A stretch of 64,000 nt of DNA from Petunia secreta (taxonomy: Eukaryota; Streptophyta; Magnoliopsida; Solanales; Solanaceae). The position numbers and the translations under genes were made by a program. Under the pieces are notes generated by a model. It was not told the DNA's origin. It was given only the letters and a program-made list of their open reading frames with translations, and did not search any database. Position 1 is the stretch's first letter, and every line of letters begins with the position of its first letter. Location: the NCBI GenBank assembly GCA_029990175.1, contig JARKIP010000005.1, positions 48,411,001 through 48,475,000 of the forward strand, written 5' to 3'. Of the stretch, positions 56,201 to 63,983 are shown piece by piece.

Positions 56201-56829
56201 GTCAAATGGAAACCCCATGGTGTGAAGGGTTTGACCCCTTAGGCAACCCATTGTTTGAGAATTTGGGAGAGGTAGATGGTTCTTTGAGTGACCCTACTAT
56301 TGCTTGTTGGGGTTATGATGAAGAAGAATCCATTATCAATGTCTTCCTTGATAGCTTGACTTTTGAGGAGGGTTGCCTAGTTGATAAAATGGGAGGAGAA
56401 GAGGAATCCCTTGGTGTGAGTAAGTATGCTCTAAAGAAGGGGAGTGGAGTGCTTGATCCTACTTGTAGGTTGGGCTATTTGATTCCCTCCACTCCACATG
56501 TTGATCACACCTCGAGGATTGATTGGTATGTTGATTTTGAGCTTAAGGTTCAAGAGGGTTTTGATAGCTTGATCTTGCATTTTTCATGCCCCCATGACCT
56601 ATTTGCTCATTATCTTGTTGAGTGCATGTTGATCTTTAACCAAGTGCTTATGGTTCTATTTGGAGACTTGATATTCATGATTGTTATTGATGCTTGGTTA
56701 TATCACAAGAGTGTGTTTTCCACACTTCTTGCACTAACCTACTTTCAAAGTAGGACGTTTGCTTGTTTTTGCTTGTCGTTGCTTGTAGGTTCTAAGCTCC
56801 ACGCTAAGGCAGGGAAGATCTTGGAATAA
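53275..56829 (+). CDS. TE2 gag-protease protein with long C-terminal region of unknown function
   Basis: Start chosen at ACCATGG (MANDGDDPM); an in-frame ATG at 53254 would add 7 residues. About 1184 aa. Residues 1-35 resemble a coiled coil; 120-175 are acidic then RG-rich (RGRGRGRG); 205-350 are the retrotransposon gag domain (LNLPSFKGTCDPEAYMEWV, ASTWWESMK, YHDEFEKIRM); 433-446 a CCHC zinc knuckle (CYKCKGFGHIAKEC); 515-625 a pepsin-like protease with IIDSGSC (Asp533) and LLFGRPWQFD. Where reverse transcriptase should follow, about 530 residues of acidic, Ser/Cys-rich sequence without recognised domain continue in frame, ending in a hydrophobic stretch (about 1090-1165). The frame is fully open, so it is probably under selection or very young. 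Confidence 0.8.
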   Translation: MANDGDDPMKIFMATVIAKLEDITLRLDSVERNQVETGERRTPSVQIESGEGTSHSTPMTPGHFVELNKRYEQSKVEALRERGLGNPRQEGNPLNLGNPQVNAPLRRPVRNVPPLEQIDEVQEEEEFGYGDEAYGYDVPYQPRRQMNWGRNVDRGRGRGRGPPMGYARGNARREYVAHDDHYGGQPEPNYGVRDNNNNLNSVKLNLPSFKGTCDPEAYMEWVLQMERVFDTNEMTEERKGTYAISTFEAYASTWWESMKRSRRRMNLHLNVTWDDLKGLMNAKYITPRYRQEQLKKLYDLKQGVKSVHEYHDEFEKIRMALDMDTEGEEEAMIRFKNGLSYGIASQLRLHHYLTLQDMFEAAIDAETWLKGERSKNNTPTTTSKPKEWKTPSANFPSASASKEVKKPYEKTTPHLEGNSKTRLSNPISTSTQCYKCKGFGHIAKECSTKRTMVVVGDLVYEQESESENEEVEGDEEGDEGEIVMGEDDEARAFLVVRRSLGAMCVEDVETLQRENLFHTKCRVMGLICSMIIDSGSCANVISQTLVAQLKIPTLKHPNPYRLQWLSECGELKVVKQCLIKFKIGNYVDEHMFDVVPMQACHLLFGRPWQFDRRVVHNGHANTYTVMHEGKKFVLQPLTPKKVSDDYKRMKELKEAAKAKSPIVLEPEANNFIVLPMHDENGSHSTPIEREKIERSEGVTGDNPREEKGEELRSDVSGLSPQTTLDLEVKLREMRGKEGKIESESTHCSNPSLSSISSCESSCVGTFEDKPLEPQCELHEGEVAYDTSNLVSDQGSTTNVSVASPFHEPTSYLSCEDSTLVGVFDASSEYTTSEESSCQLEFACETLVGRSTMPHHDVSSLFIEPLPSVDFIVDHDCDLCYDTPPTFDIGEDEIVDHALVDLLLFGGSMCCGKDGIVLEESKLHELDKVVYDDSSSEPSLDNLSMLDYDSEMHVFTNPLFEGILISGHDLYRTRVGGQMETPWCEGFDPLGNPLFENLGEVDGSLSDPTIACWGYDEEESIINVFLDSLTFEEGCLVDKMGGEEESLGVSKYALKKGSGVLDPTCRLGYLIPSTPHVDHTSRIDWYVDFELKVQEGFDSLILHFSCPHDLFAHYLVECMLIFNQVLMVLFGDLIFMIVIDAWLYHKSVFSTLLALTYFQSRTFACFCLSLLVGSKLHAKAGKILE

Positions 56830-56941
56830 GCCTATGTCAAAGTGACGATCAAGAAGGACAAAGGAGGAGATTCTTGGCCACCCCGAGGAGTTGATAGAGC
56901 CATGAGAGACCAAGCCTTTATTTCGAGGACGAAATCTTCTC

Positions 56942-56954
56942 AAGAAGGGGAGGA
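56942..56954 (+). other. TE2 polypurine tract
   Basis: AAGAAGGGGAGGA immediately before the 3' LTR start TGATAAG. Confidence 0.8.
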
Positions 56955-57695
56955 TGATAAGACCCAAATCGAGCAACCATCTAAAAACATCATCCAAGGC
57001 CAAGGAAGGGCTTATGCATTGAAACGCCATGGAACGAGGAGCCTTAGAGACACATTTCAAGACGTTTCAAGCATTCAGGGAAGCAGGCGGACCGCCTAGT
57101 GCAAAGGGGCGGACCGCCCACTTATTGTTCACTCTCTGGATCTCAGTCCGCCTGCTGCAGAGGCGGAGGGCCTACTTGGGGCGCCTACTGAAGACTAGGC
57201 GGACCGCCTAGTACAAACAGGCGGGGCGCCTAGTAATGAGAAGCATGCGGGATTTGCTAGTTTTTAGCCTATGTAATTTCTATTATGCCCCTACGTGGCT
57301 TATGACTTTAGAACTTACTTAAGGGTACTTTAGGCCTTTCCTTATGTCTTGAATGAGGCCTATAAATACTCCATAGCTTAGCATTTTTACTAAGTTAGCT
57401 ATTATGATGAATGATTGATTGTCAATGACAATGTTCAAGAGTGGATTCTCTTTGAATGAAAAACCTTTGAGACGGTTTGAGTTTACTAGTGGATGCTAGT
57501 TGAACCCCAAACCACCCCCGATCATTCTATTTGCGAGTCCCAAGTGTGACTCGAGGGTAGTTGCATAGTGTAGGTCCTCCTTGACACCGATACGAGGGTA
57601 TTATGGAACGAGTTCTCCATAGTTACTTCGTAGGGAGTTCGAGTAGTGTCTCGCTCTTTATCTTTATTTCCGCGTTTCGTTTTTGATTCTTATCA
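56955..57695 (+). repeat. TE2 3' LTR, intact (741 bp)
   Basis: TGATAAG...CTTATCA, with 7-bp terminal inversion. It contains the GC-rich motif cluster (57085-57235), a TATA box (TATAAATAC near 57361) and the R/U5-like right part. The 60-codon frame inside, also seen in the 5' LTR, is not a gene. Confidence 0.9.
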
Positions 57696-57700
57696 TTGTC
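57696..57700. repeat. Target site duplication of TE2, right copy (TTGTC)
   Basis: Pairs with 2831-2835; Athila LTR sequence continues directly after it. Confidence 0.85.
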
Positions 57701-58286
57701 AGGGCCCGATTATTACGCATTATCTATGGTTTTTAGATTGAACTCGAAAGAGGGAATTTAATTACGTAATAAGAAAGAATAGAACTAGTTTGTGAACCCG
57801 GGCATCGGGGAACCAATTTGTGAGTAGGATAGACATATACTTGCTCACCTAGTTAAACTAATTAAAGAATTCGTTAATGCGTGCACGTGATTCAACCCAT
57901 AGACATATAGGGATTGGAGTAGCCTGCATAGACCGTGAAGAATTGAAAGGTTTTCACGGGTACATTTACTCTGTTAGTTAGTAACCCGAGATTTAAGAAG
58001 TGGAATCAATTGGAAAACTCAACTGGATTGTTCGTAACTCTGACCCTGGACCGTCTCCTTATTACTGATAACAACCAAGTCTTGCCCCATTGTTTGAATT
58101 CACTTTTACCATTTTAATTATTGTTCTTTAGTTAATCAAATCCTCAGTATTAGAAAAAGATCCCTGAATAGTTTCTATAAATTGTTTGCTAGAATTCAGT
58201 CTGAATAGTCCTCGTGGGAACGATACTCGATTTATCACTTTATTACTTGTCGACCACGTATACTTGCGTGTGCGTGTGGGAGCAAC
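57701..58286 (+). repeat. Athila-type LTR, right part
   Basis: Continues the LTR from 2835 and ends GGGAGCAACA at 58286. It includes TCGTGGGAACGATACTCG and the CGTATACTTGCGTGTG end seen in many plant Athila-like LTRs. Confidence 0.8.
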
Positions 58287-58292
58287 AAGTTT

Positions 58293-58310
58293 TGGCGCCG
58301 TTGCCGGGGA
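58293..58310 (+). other. Primer binding site, tRNA-Asp type
   Basis: TGGCGCCGTTGCCGGGGA, typical of Athila-like plant elements, 6 nt after the LTR end. Confidence 0.85.
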
Positions 58311-58402
58311 CTAGTTATTGACTGATTTCTTTTTGAACGATTACTTATTTTCTATTCAGGTTTAATTTTTGTTTAGTTTAGTATTGTGTTACTTGTCTTA
58401 TC

Positions 58403-59392
58403 ATGGCATCTACTAATGAAAATTGGCCGAATGATGATTCCTTGAATTTTGATGATCTCTGTCTACTTTGTGGAGGAACCCACTTGTGGGAAAATTGTCC
58501 AACTCTTTCAACCCTACGAGACTGGTTATGTGAATTTTCTACCACCTTTGATTGGATTTTTTGTAAATTGTGTAGTGGTCGGTGGAATGATTGTCCTAAG
58601 TGTCATGCTCCTTCCCCCAATAATTTTTGTGATGATTCTAATGATGTTTGCGAGTTTGACAGGAGCGATAAAGTGCAGGTTGTTAGCGAAACTTGGCTAA
58701 TGGAGCAAGCCAAACTCTTAGAAACTTATGGGGATTTTAGAAGTGAACTATCAAATATGACGAGGCAATTTATGGAAGAAAGAGTGGAGCTCGGACAAGA
58801 GATCGACCAATTTGGCTTGACTATTCACGACTTGGAGGCGAATTTGAGTGATATGGTTGAGGTGTCTAATGCCCAATTATCAGTTATCGTGAATAGTAGA
58901 TTTGAGATAGAGGAGCTTAGAAGCCAATTTGAGGAGCAAAAAGTGGAATTCCTACCATTCGACCCAATATTAGTTGATGATGCCAAGGTTGAAAAAATTA
59001 CATTAGAGTCAAGTGAGGAAATAAAAAACATCATATTTGAGGACTCTAGTGTTTGTGCAAGTGAGGGTGTCAAAAGTAATGCAACTTTAGAATTGAAACG
59101 CAATGGACCTCATTCCAATCATTTTTCAACATTGTGTTTGGATGGTGACATGAAAATTGAGCCGCCCGAGCCTATGAAGAAACCCAAGGAGGAGGAACAA
59201 GGTACCTATATTTTAAAGTTTGTGATGCCGAGGAGACAAAACGACATCCCTCATTTAAAGGCTAAGAAGTGTAAAATGCGACATTGGTCACTTGGTCCTT
59301 TAGTATTTTTGCCACCACCCCGATACCATAGTCATAAGCCTGAGGCAAAGTTGGGGATTCAATTCATAAGTTCAAGGTGGAGGCAAAAGTGA
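58403..59392 (+). CDS. Short Athila-type zinc-finger protein of a non-autonomous element
   Basis: A 329-aa open frame starting 92 bp after the primer site. N-terminus: zinc-knuckle variant C-x2-C-x3-H-x4-C (Cys20, Cys23, His27, Cys32; CLLCGGTHLWENC), a form known from Athila-like gag proteins. It is followed by a four-Cys cluster (Cys54, 57, 64, 67; CKLC...CPKC). Residues about 95-190 are predicted coiled coil (Leu/Glu/Gln-rich). The C-terminal third is Lys/Pro-rich and basic. No gag fold, protease or polymerase is present, although the element's internal region is only about 2.5 kb. It may be a nucleic-acid-binding helper or a reduced gag. The intact frame in a small element suggests retention by trans-mobilisation, which is inference. 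Confidence 0.6.
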   Translation: MASTNENWPNDDSLNFDDLCLLCGGTHLWENCPTLSTLRDWLCEFSTTFDWIFCKLCSGRWNDCPKCHAPSPNNFCDDSNDVCEFDRSDKVQVVSETWLMEQAKLLETYGDFRSELSNMTRQFMEERVELGQEIDQFGLTIHDLEANLSDMVEVSNAQLSVIVNSRFEIEELRSQFEEQKVEFLPFDPILVDDAKVEKITLESSEEIKNIIFEDSSVCASEGVKSNATLELKRNGPHSNHFSTLCLDGDMKIEPPEPMKKPKEEEQGTYILKFVMPRRQNDIPHLKAKKCKMRHWSLGPLVFLPPPRYHSHKPEAKLGIQFISSRWRQK

Positions 59393-59442
59393 TGAAGTTG
59401 TCTTTGTCGTGCCGCGGAGTGTAAGCATCATACCCATTATCC

Positions 59443-59486
59443 TTCAGCTCTTCAATCGGCTCAGAAGGATCAATTTTCATGTCCCC
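59443..59486 (-). repeat. Inverted diverged copy of part of the 329-aa coding sequence
   Basis: The complement contains GACATGAAAATTGATCC, matching GACATGAAAATTGAGCC inside the coding region at about 59147, and the downstream sequence is also similar. It lies in a ~71-bp insertion (59416-59486) that copy A lacks at its equivalent position near base 12. Confidence 0.6.
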
Positions 59487-59532
59487 TAAATCAAGCGCTT
59501 CTTGGGAGGCAACCCAATTTGCTTGCTTTACT

Positions 59533-59563
<31 letters not shown>

Positions 59564-60781
59564 TTTATGGTTGTATATTACATTGGGTGATTCTTTGGAT
59601 TGCAGGTTCATGTAATGTCGAGTTTAAGTGTGGGGTGTCCTGACCCCTGCATAATATTGGTGACCTGCTGGGGGGAGTCTCAGTACCCCTTGCTCTACGG
59701 ACGCTTGGTGGGTTCGTGATAGAGATGGCGTCACTGCTAGTGCCAAAGGCTAGATCTTTCGGCCTTCAGGGAAGTTCCTTAACTCTTGTACTTTATTTTT
59801 AGCACTGAGGACATTGCTTAGTTTTAAGTGTGGGGTGGGGAACTCTCCCTTATTTTTGAGGTTAGGGATGCATGTACTGTTAGGATTTTTTTATTTTGTC
59901 ACTTGACTTTATTTTTATTTGTTCTTGCTTTAATATATGAAAAAATGAAAAAAAATAGAAAACCAACGAAAAATTCCAAAAAAATTTTCCTTTTAGTCTT
60001 TATTAGTGGTACATGTCATCCACCCCGTGGTTTTTCTTATGGCTCGGTTCTTTTCCACGGGGAGACCTTTGAACCGGGTAGGTTTTTATTTTTAGGATTA
60101 GAATAGTTAGTATAGGTGACCCTAGACGAAGGAATTAGGTAGAATGCTAGGTGCCTTTGATTTGTTTGATACCGGTGGACTTGAACTTGATTGCATGTGC
60201 TATTTGTGGTGTCCTTGGGTTTTTAAATTGTGATGCATGCCACGAAAAAAATTGGAACGACCCCCTTGAGATGCTTGAGTCCACTTGCTTGACTTTGTTG
60301 TGAACCTTTGTGCATTAGAGCTTAATTTTCCACAAGTTGCACCTTATTTGTTTGATTGAGAGTTGTTGATGGAGCCTTTTTGTGTGGATCATGTGCAATG
60401 TGTGTGTGAGGCATAGTCTTATTGTACTCTGTGTTGCATATTAATGTCTAGAACTTGCCCCGTGTGTGTGCAAAGCGAAATCCTAGGTTTGCTCTAGTCG
60501 GGAAATGATACAGGCCTTCTTTTGATTTGCCTACCCTTACATATACACCTTGACTTGATTGTTGTGAATTCTTTGACCTTTTTGTTGGCACCCACACCCC
60601 AAGCCTACCCACTTGTGATATTATTGTGATATTGTGATATTATTTTGGAGTTGTGGTTGGATTTTGGGAGGTTTTTGAGTGGAACTAATGAAGGGGAATA
60701 CTTGAATGAATTGTGTAGGCAGACCTGTTTTACCTAGATTGGGAAGTTAGTTGTGACTTGCTCGAGGGCGAGCAAAGGTTC
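59487..60781 (+). other. Athila-type copy B: 3' internal non-coding region
   Basis: Nearly identical to 12-2064 of copy A apart from a ~728-bp gap at 60718 (copy A 1272-1999) and a rearranged stretch at 60615-60645 (GATATTATTGTGATATT repeats). No gene. Confidence 0.75.
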
Positions 60782-60794
60782 AAGTGTGGGGTGG
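60782..60794 (+). other. Polypurine tract of Athila-type element, copy B
   Basis: AAGTGTGGGGTGG before TGATGTTTGG, as at 2065-2077. Confidence 0.7.
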
Positions 60795-61173
60795 TGATGT
60801 TTGGCATTTTATGCCTATATTTCCTTAATATTTCCGCATGTTTGAGCTTGTTATTCGCTCGTTTTATAGTTTATGAATGTAGTTTTGCACTAATTTGATG
60901 TCATGCGTGTGTAGGTTGTTACGCAGTGCATTTGGAGCTTTTAGGAGCATGATTGAGCAAGAATTGATTGGAAGTGATTGAGGATTGGATTGAGCACACG
61001 AGGGCACGACACGAGCAAGATTTCGGACCAAGGAAAAAGGCAAAATGTCTGGGCGCTTTGGGGCACGTGGCGCGCCAGCTATGGCGCCCAGTGCCCCAGC
61101 GCGATTCCTTGCGCGGCACATGGCTATAGCGCCCAAAGTTTGGCGTCTTCTGCTTGACTTGGCGCGTTACGAG
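60795..61173 (+). repeat. Athila-type 3' LTR of copy B, truncated
   Basis: The first ~100 bp are almost identical to 2078-2180; afterwards similarity to the other LTR drops, especially in the GC-rich GGCGC section. It is interrupted at 61173 by the Tat-type LTR fragment. Confidence 0.75.
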
Positions 61174-61565
61174 TGTTGAACCCCAAAAATTACCCTTTCC
61201 TTAGGAAAAGATAAATTTCGGGTATATTTCAACAAAATGGGATTCCAAAGGGTTTTCTTTGGAGTCGCCACCTAATTTAAGGATTATTTGGAACCTAAGG
61301 TTAACTAATGAGTGCAATTTATTCTTTAATAAAATTAAATTAAAATCAGAGATTCCGAGTAAGTGGTTCTATTAAATTCGAAAGAAGGTCCCTTTCGGGA
61401 GCACTTTCGAAAATCCGCTAAATGCGGTTAATCCGACGGTTTTCACGAATTTGTTAAGGATAATAGAATTAATTTAACTAAGGATAATACAAATAAGATA
61501 AGAGTTTAGGTTACGCCGATACTTAGATAAATAAATAATGAAGTCTTAAGGTTAAATAAATTGAT
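61174..61565 (-). repeat. Fragment of a minus-strand Tat-type LTR
   Basis: Starts TGTTGAACCCC and parallels 10790-11180, sharing GGAGTCGCCACCTAATTTAAGG, CGAAAGAAGGTCCCT and GGGAGCACTTTCGAAAATCC. Roughly four-fifths identical by eye. Similarity stops at about 61565. Confidence 0.75.
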
Positions 61566-62216
61566 TATACCATTAAGACGGATCCGGCAGCATGGGGTTA
61601 ACAAGATTTACTGGTGACCCAACCCTGGCAAGGAGTGGCTGAACCCAAAATTAGGTTCAACAACAGCCCTAAACGCCATCCTCGGCTAAGCGGGCAAACA
61701 ACAGAACCTTGGTTCTGGCGTTCAACCTTCCGCCTGGGTTGTATATCCAACCATACTTTTAATACCACCACCTGCTGAGATTCTAATCTTAATTTGTTAT
61801 TAGAATCATTTTACCCCAGTAGCTTAGTGTGATAGAGCTCAACACTTAATGATTTTAGCCTATCATTTAGGCCAAATAACAATATTTAAAATTGTTAAAT
61901 TAAACAAAATTTAAAGAACTATGAATACCTTGAATTGCGTTCAGCAAATAGAGGAGTTTATTATGACTTTAAAATTTTTACAATGGGAGAGTTTTTTAAT
62001 AGAGAGAGAGGTGTATTTTCTGAAGCTTGCCTGTGTACAAAGCTTGCCATCTCTTATATAGACAAATTCTAGGAAAAATAAAGCTAGCATGGCCCAAACC
62101 TTTACAAATGGCCGGCTAAAAATTAAAGTATGGAAAACATGGCCGACAAGTGGCCAATAATTTTGCAACTTTATTAAAGCTACTTTATAAAAGTTGAAGA
62201 TTTCTTCAATAATTCT
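61566..62216 (-). promoter_or_regulatory. Putative pararetrovirus-like intergenic region with promoter
   Basis: No gene. On the minus strand, TATATAAGAG at 62051-62060 resembles a TATA box and AATAAA occurs about 100 bp downstream (61955-61960), an arrangement used by plant pararetroviruses for a terminally redundant transcript. The 61566-61760 section has short inverted segments (GGTTCTGGCGTTCAACC). The assignment depends on the adjacent ORFs. Confidence 0.4.
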
Positions 62217-63676
62217 CTATGCCTTGTCCTTTCCTTTGGTGTTGTGTTTTTTGGAGAAAGATGCTTCCCCAGCTACTTTCGTCATTTCTTCACCAGCTAC
62301 CTGTGTCATGATGTTAGTGATATAATCATCCACATCATTGTCAGTGATTGACTGAGATTCTCCTGCCAAACACTGTTCTTCTTCATCCTCTGTGTTATTC
62401 GCAGAGGCCATAGATGCATCCGAAGGAATTTCAATCTCAAGATTTTTTATTAAATTTTTTTTAACTTCTTCAAAATACGAAGCTAAAATTTCCGCTTTTG
62501 TCATCAGCCCTTTCTTCATTTGGATTTTATTAATTATGTGTTGATAGGGACTTGGAGTATTTTGCTGTTTCATATGATCAGTCTGTTTATATTCCTCAAT
62601 TGATTGTTTTATATTATCAATCGTATCCTGACACTGCATATGACCATCAGATGTTTTCTGGATCATCTTCTTCCAAAATCTTGTATAAAAATTTCTGTAT
62701 AAAGCAGGAATATTTTGTGGAGTATAATCCACTTCCACGGTCCATTTCATTATCCATGGAATAGAGTATTCAATGAATAAATTCATATAAAAACTTCCTT
62801 CAATTAGAGTATTACCCCTTTGTAATTCTTGAATTTTTGGAGATACCTCCAACCAATCAGTATATAAACTGAGCAATGGTTCTGGTAATATTTTAACGGT
62901 AGGACCATAAGTAATCCACCATTGAGAAAACCAGTTTTATAAACTTCTCCACATATTTTTATAAACCAAGAATGTTTTCTATTATCATTTTCGTATAATA
63001 AAGCTTTATGAAAGCTTTCAACATAATCCCAGTAATTGAATTTCACTGGAACTTTCTGTTCAGGATGGATATAACTTCTTTCAGTCAGGGTGCTCAAACC
63101 CCATTCTTCTGGCAATATAATATGTTTGATTATAATCTTGGAAAAGTTATAAACTTTTCTTGTGTTCGTTGGATAAAAATGCGATATTTCGCATGATCCT
63201 GTGCCTGAGAGTATCATCTCATAATGAGCTCTGTACTTATAAGTACAGCTTAGGTATGATGTATTATTCAGATATTTTTCCATTAATTTCCATGGCTCAT
63301 CCTTCCCTTGAAGGTCTCGATGTTCAAGGAATAATATTAACTCCTTGTAGTCTATTTTGACATATGATTGTATGTTTTCATTGTCATCTTCTATTATAAC
63401 AGAAGAGTACGATTCTGGCATATTAGCCTTTCCCTCATTTTGCTTTTCCTGCGAATTTTTCCATTCCAAGAACTGCTGATACTGTTGGTATGACATAGTA
63501 TCATTCTTTTTATTATTTGATGAGGAGGATCCTGTCAAATCTTCGGCTATAAGCCTTTGTTTTCCCAATTGGGCTAATACAGCACCTCTACTGGTGCCTC
63601 TTCCTCTGTTTCCTCTTCTTCTATTAGAGGTTGGGTTGCCGTAACCAGGGCGCATAATCTGCACATGATAATTCAT
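62217..63676 (-). pseudogene. Pararetrovirus-like ORF, frameshifted
   Basis: Two overlapping frames (63676-62804 and 62876-62217) together cover about 490 codons and appear to be one gene broken by a frameshift near 62935: after that point the first frame becomes nonsense while the second frame gives a Trp/Pro-rich continuation. The start is RG-rich (RRRGNRGRGTSRG), suggesting nucleic-acid binding; the middle is rich in aromatic residues; the end is acidic, then basic. Resemblance to proteins of endogenous Caulimoviridae-type elements in plant genomes is from general recognition; the exact protein (movement, inclusion body or other) is not identified. It is the last ORF before an apparent intergenic region. 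No restored sequence is given. Confidence 0.45.
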
Positions 63677-63683
63677 AAACCTA

Positions 63684-63983
63684 TTAGGCCAGAAACATAG
63701 GATAATTATCCAAAATATTACGGATTCCCATTATGTCCGTATCTATCTCCTTAATTCTATTAATAATCCTTTGAAGGATACTCGAGATATTATCTGTATC
63801 TTCTCCAATAAAATAATCTGCTTTCGATAATAAATCCATGGACTCTTTTTCCCAGAATTTTAACTTCTTTTTTGTATTAAGCAAATTCCAATATAATATT
63901 CTCATTTGTCTTGATATAATCTGGTGCTGGCAATAAGGGCAATAAACATTTCTACGCCTGCACATATCCGATTGTCTGCACAT
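63684..63983 (-). CDS. Small ORF upstream of the pararetrovirus-like gene
   Basis: A 99-aa frame ending only 7 nt before the start of the next ORF, a compact spacing typical of pararetroviruses. The N-terminal part has a Cys-rich cluster (CRRRNVYCPYCQH) that could bind zinc; the rest is helical and charged. It may extend beyond the window or be the end of a longer upstream protein. Family unknown. Confidence 0.4.
   Translation of the reverse strand: MCRQSDMCRRRNVYCPYCQHQIISRQMRILYWNLLNTKKKLKFWEKESMDLLSKADYFIGEDTDNISSILQRIINRIKEIDTDIMGIRNILDNYPMFLA

Larger units (their letters stand above)
51897..57695 (+). mobile_element. TE2: young non-autonomous Ty3/gypsy-type element (gag-protease only)
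   Basis: The element proper starts at 2836 and ends at 57695, its 5' LTR being split by the 48.6-kb block. Inside: initiator-Met primer site, 1.1-kb leader, one long ORF, polypurine tract, intact 3' LTR. There is no reverse transcriptase, RNase H or integrase, so it must borrow them. The LTR halves differ by about 6 of 716 bases from the 3' LTR, implying recent insertion. The organisation fits the class of terminal-repeat elements with a gag domain (TR-GAG). Confidence 0.8.
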
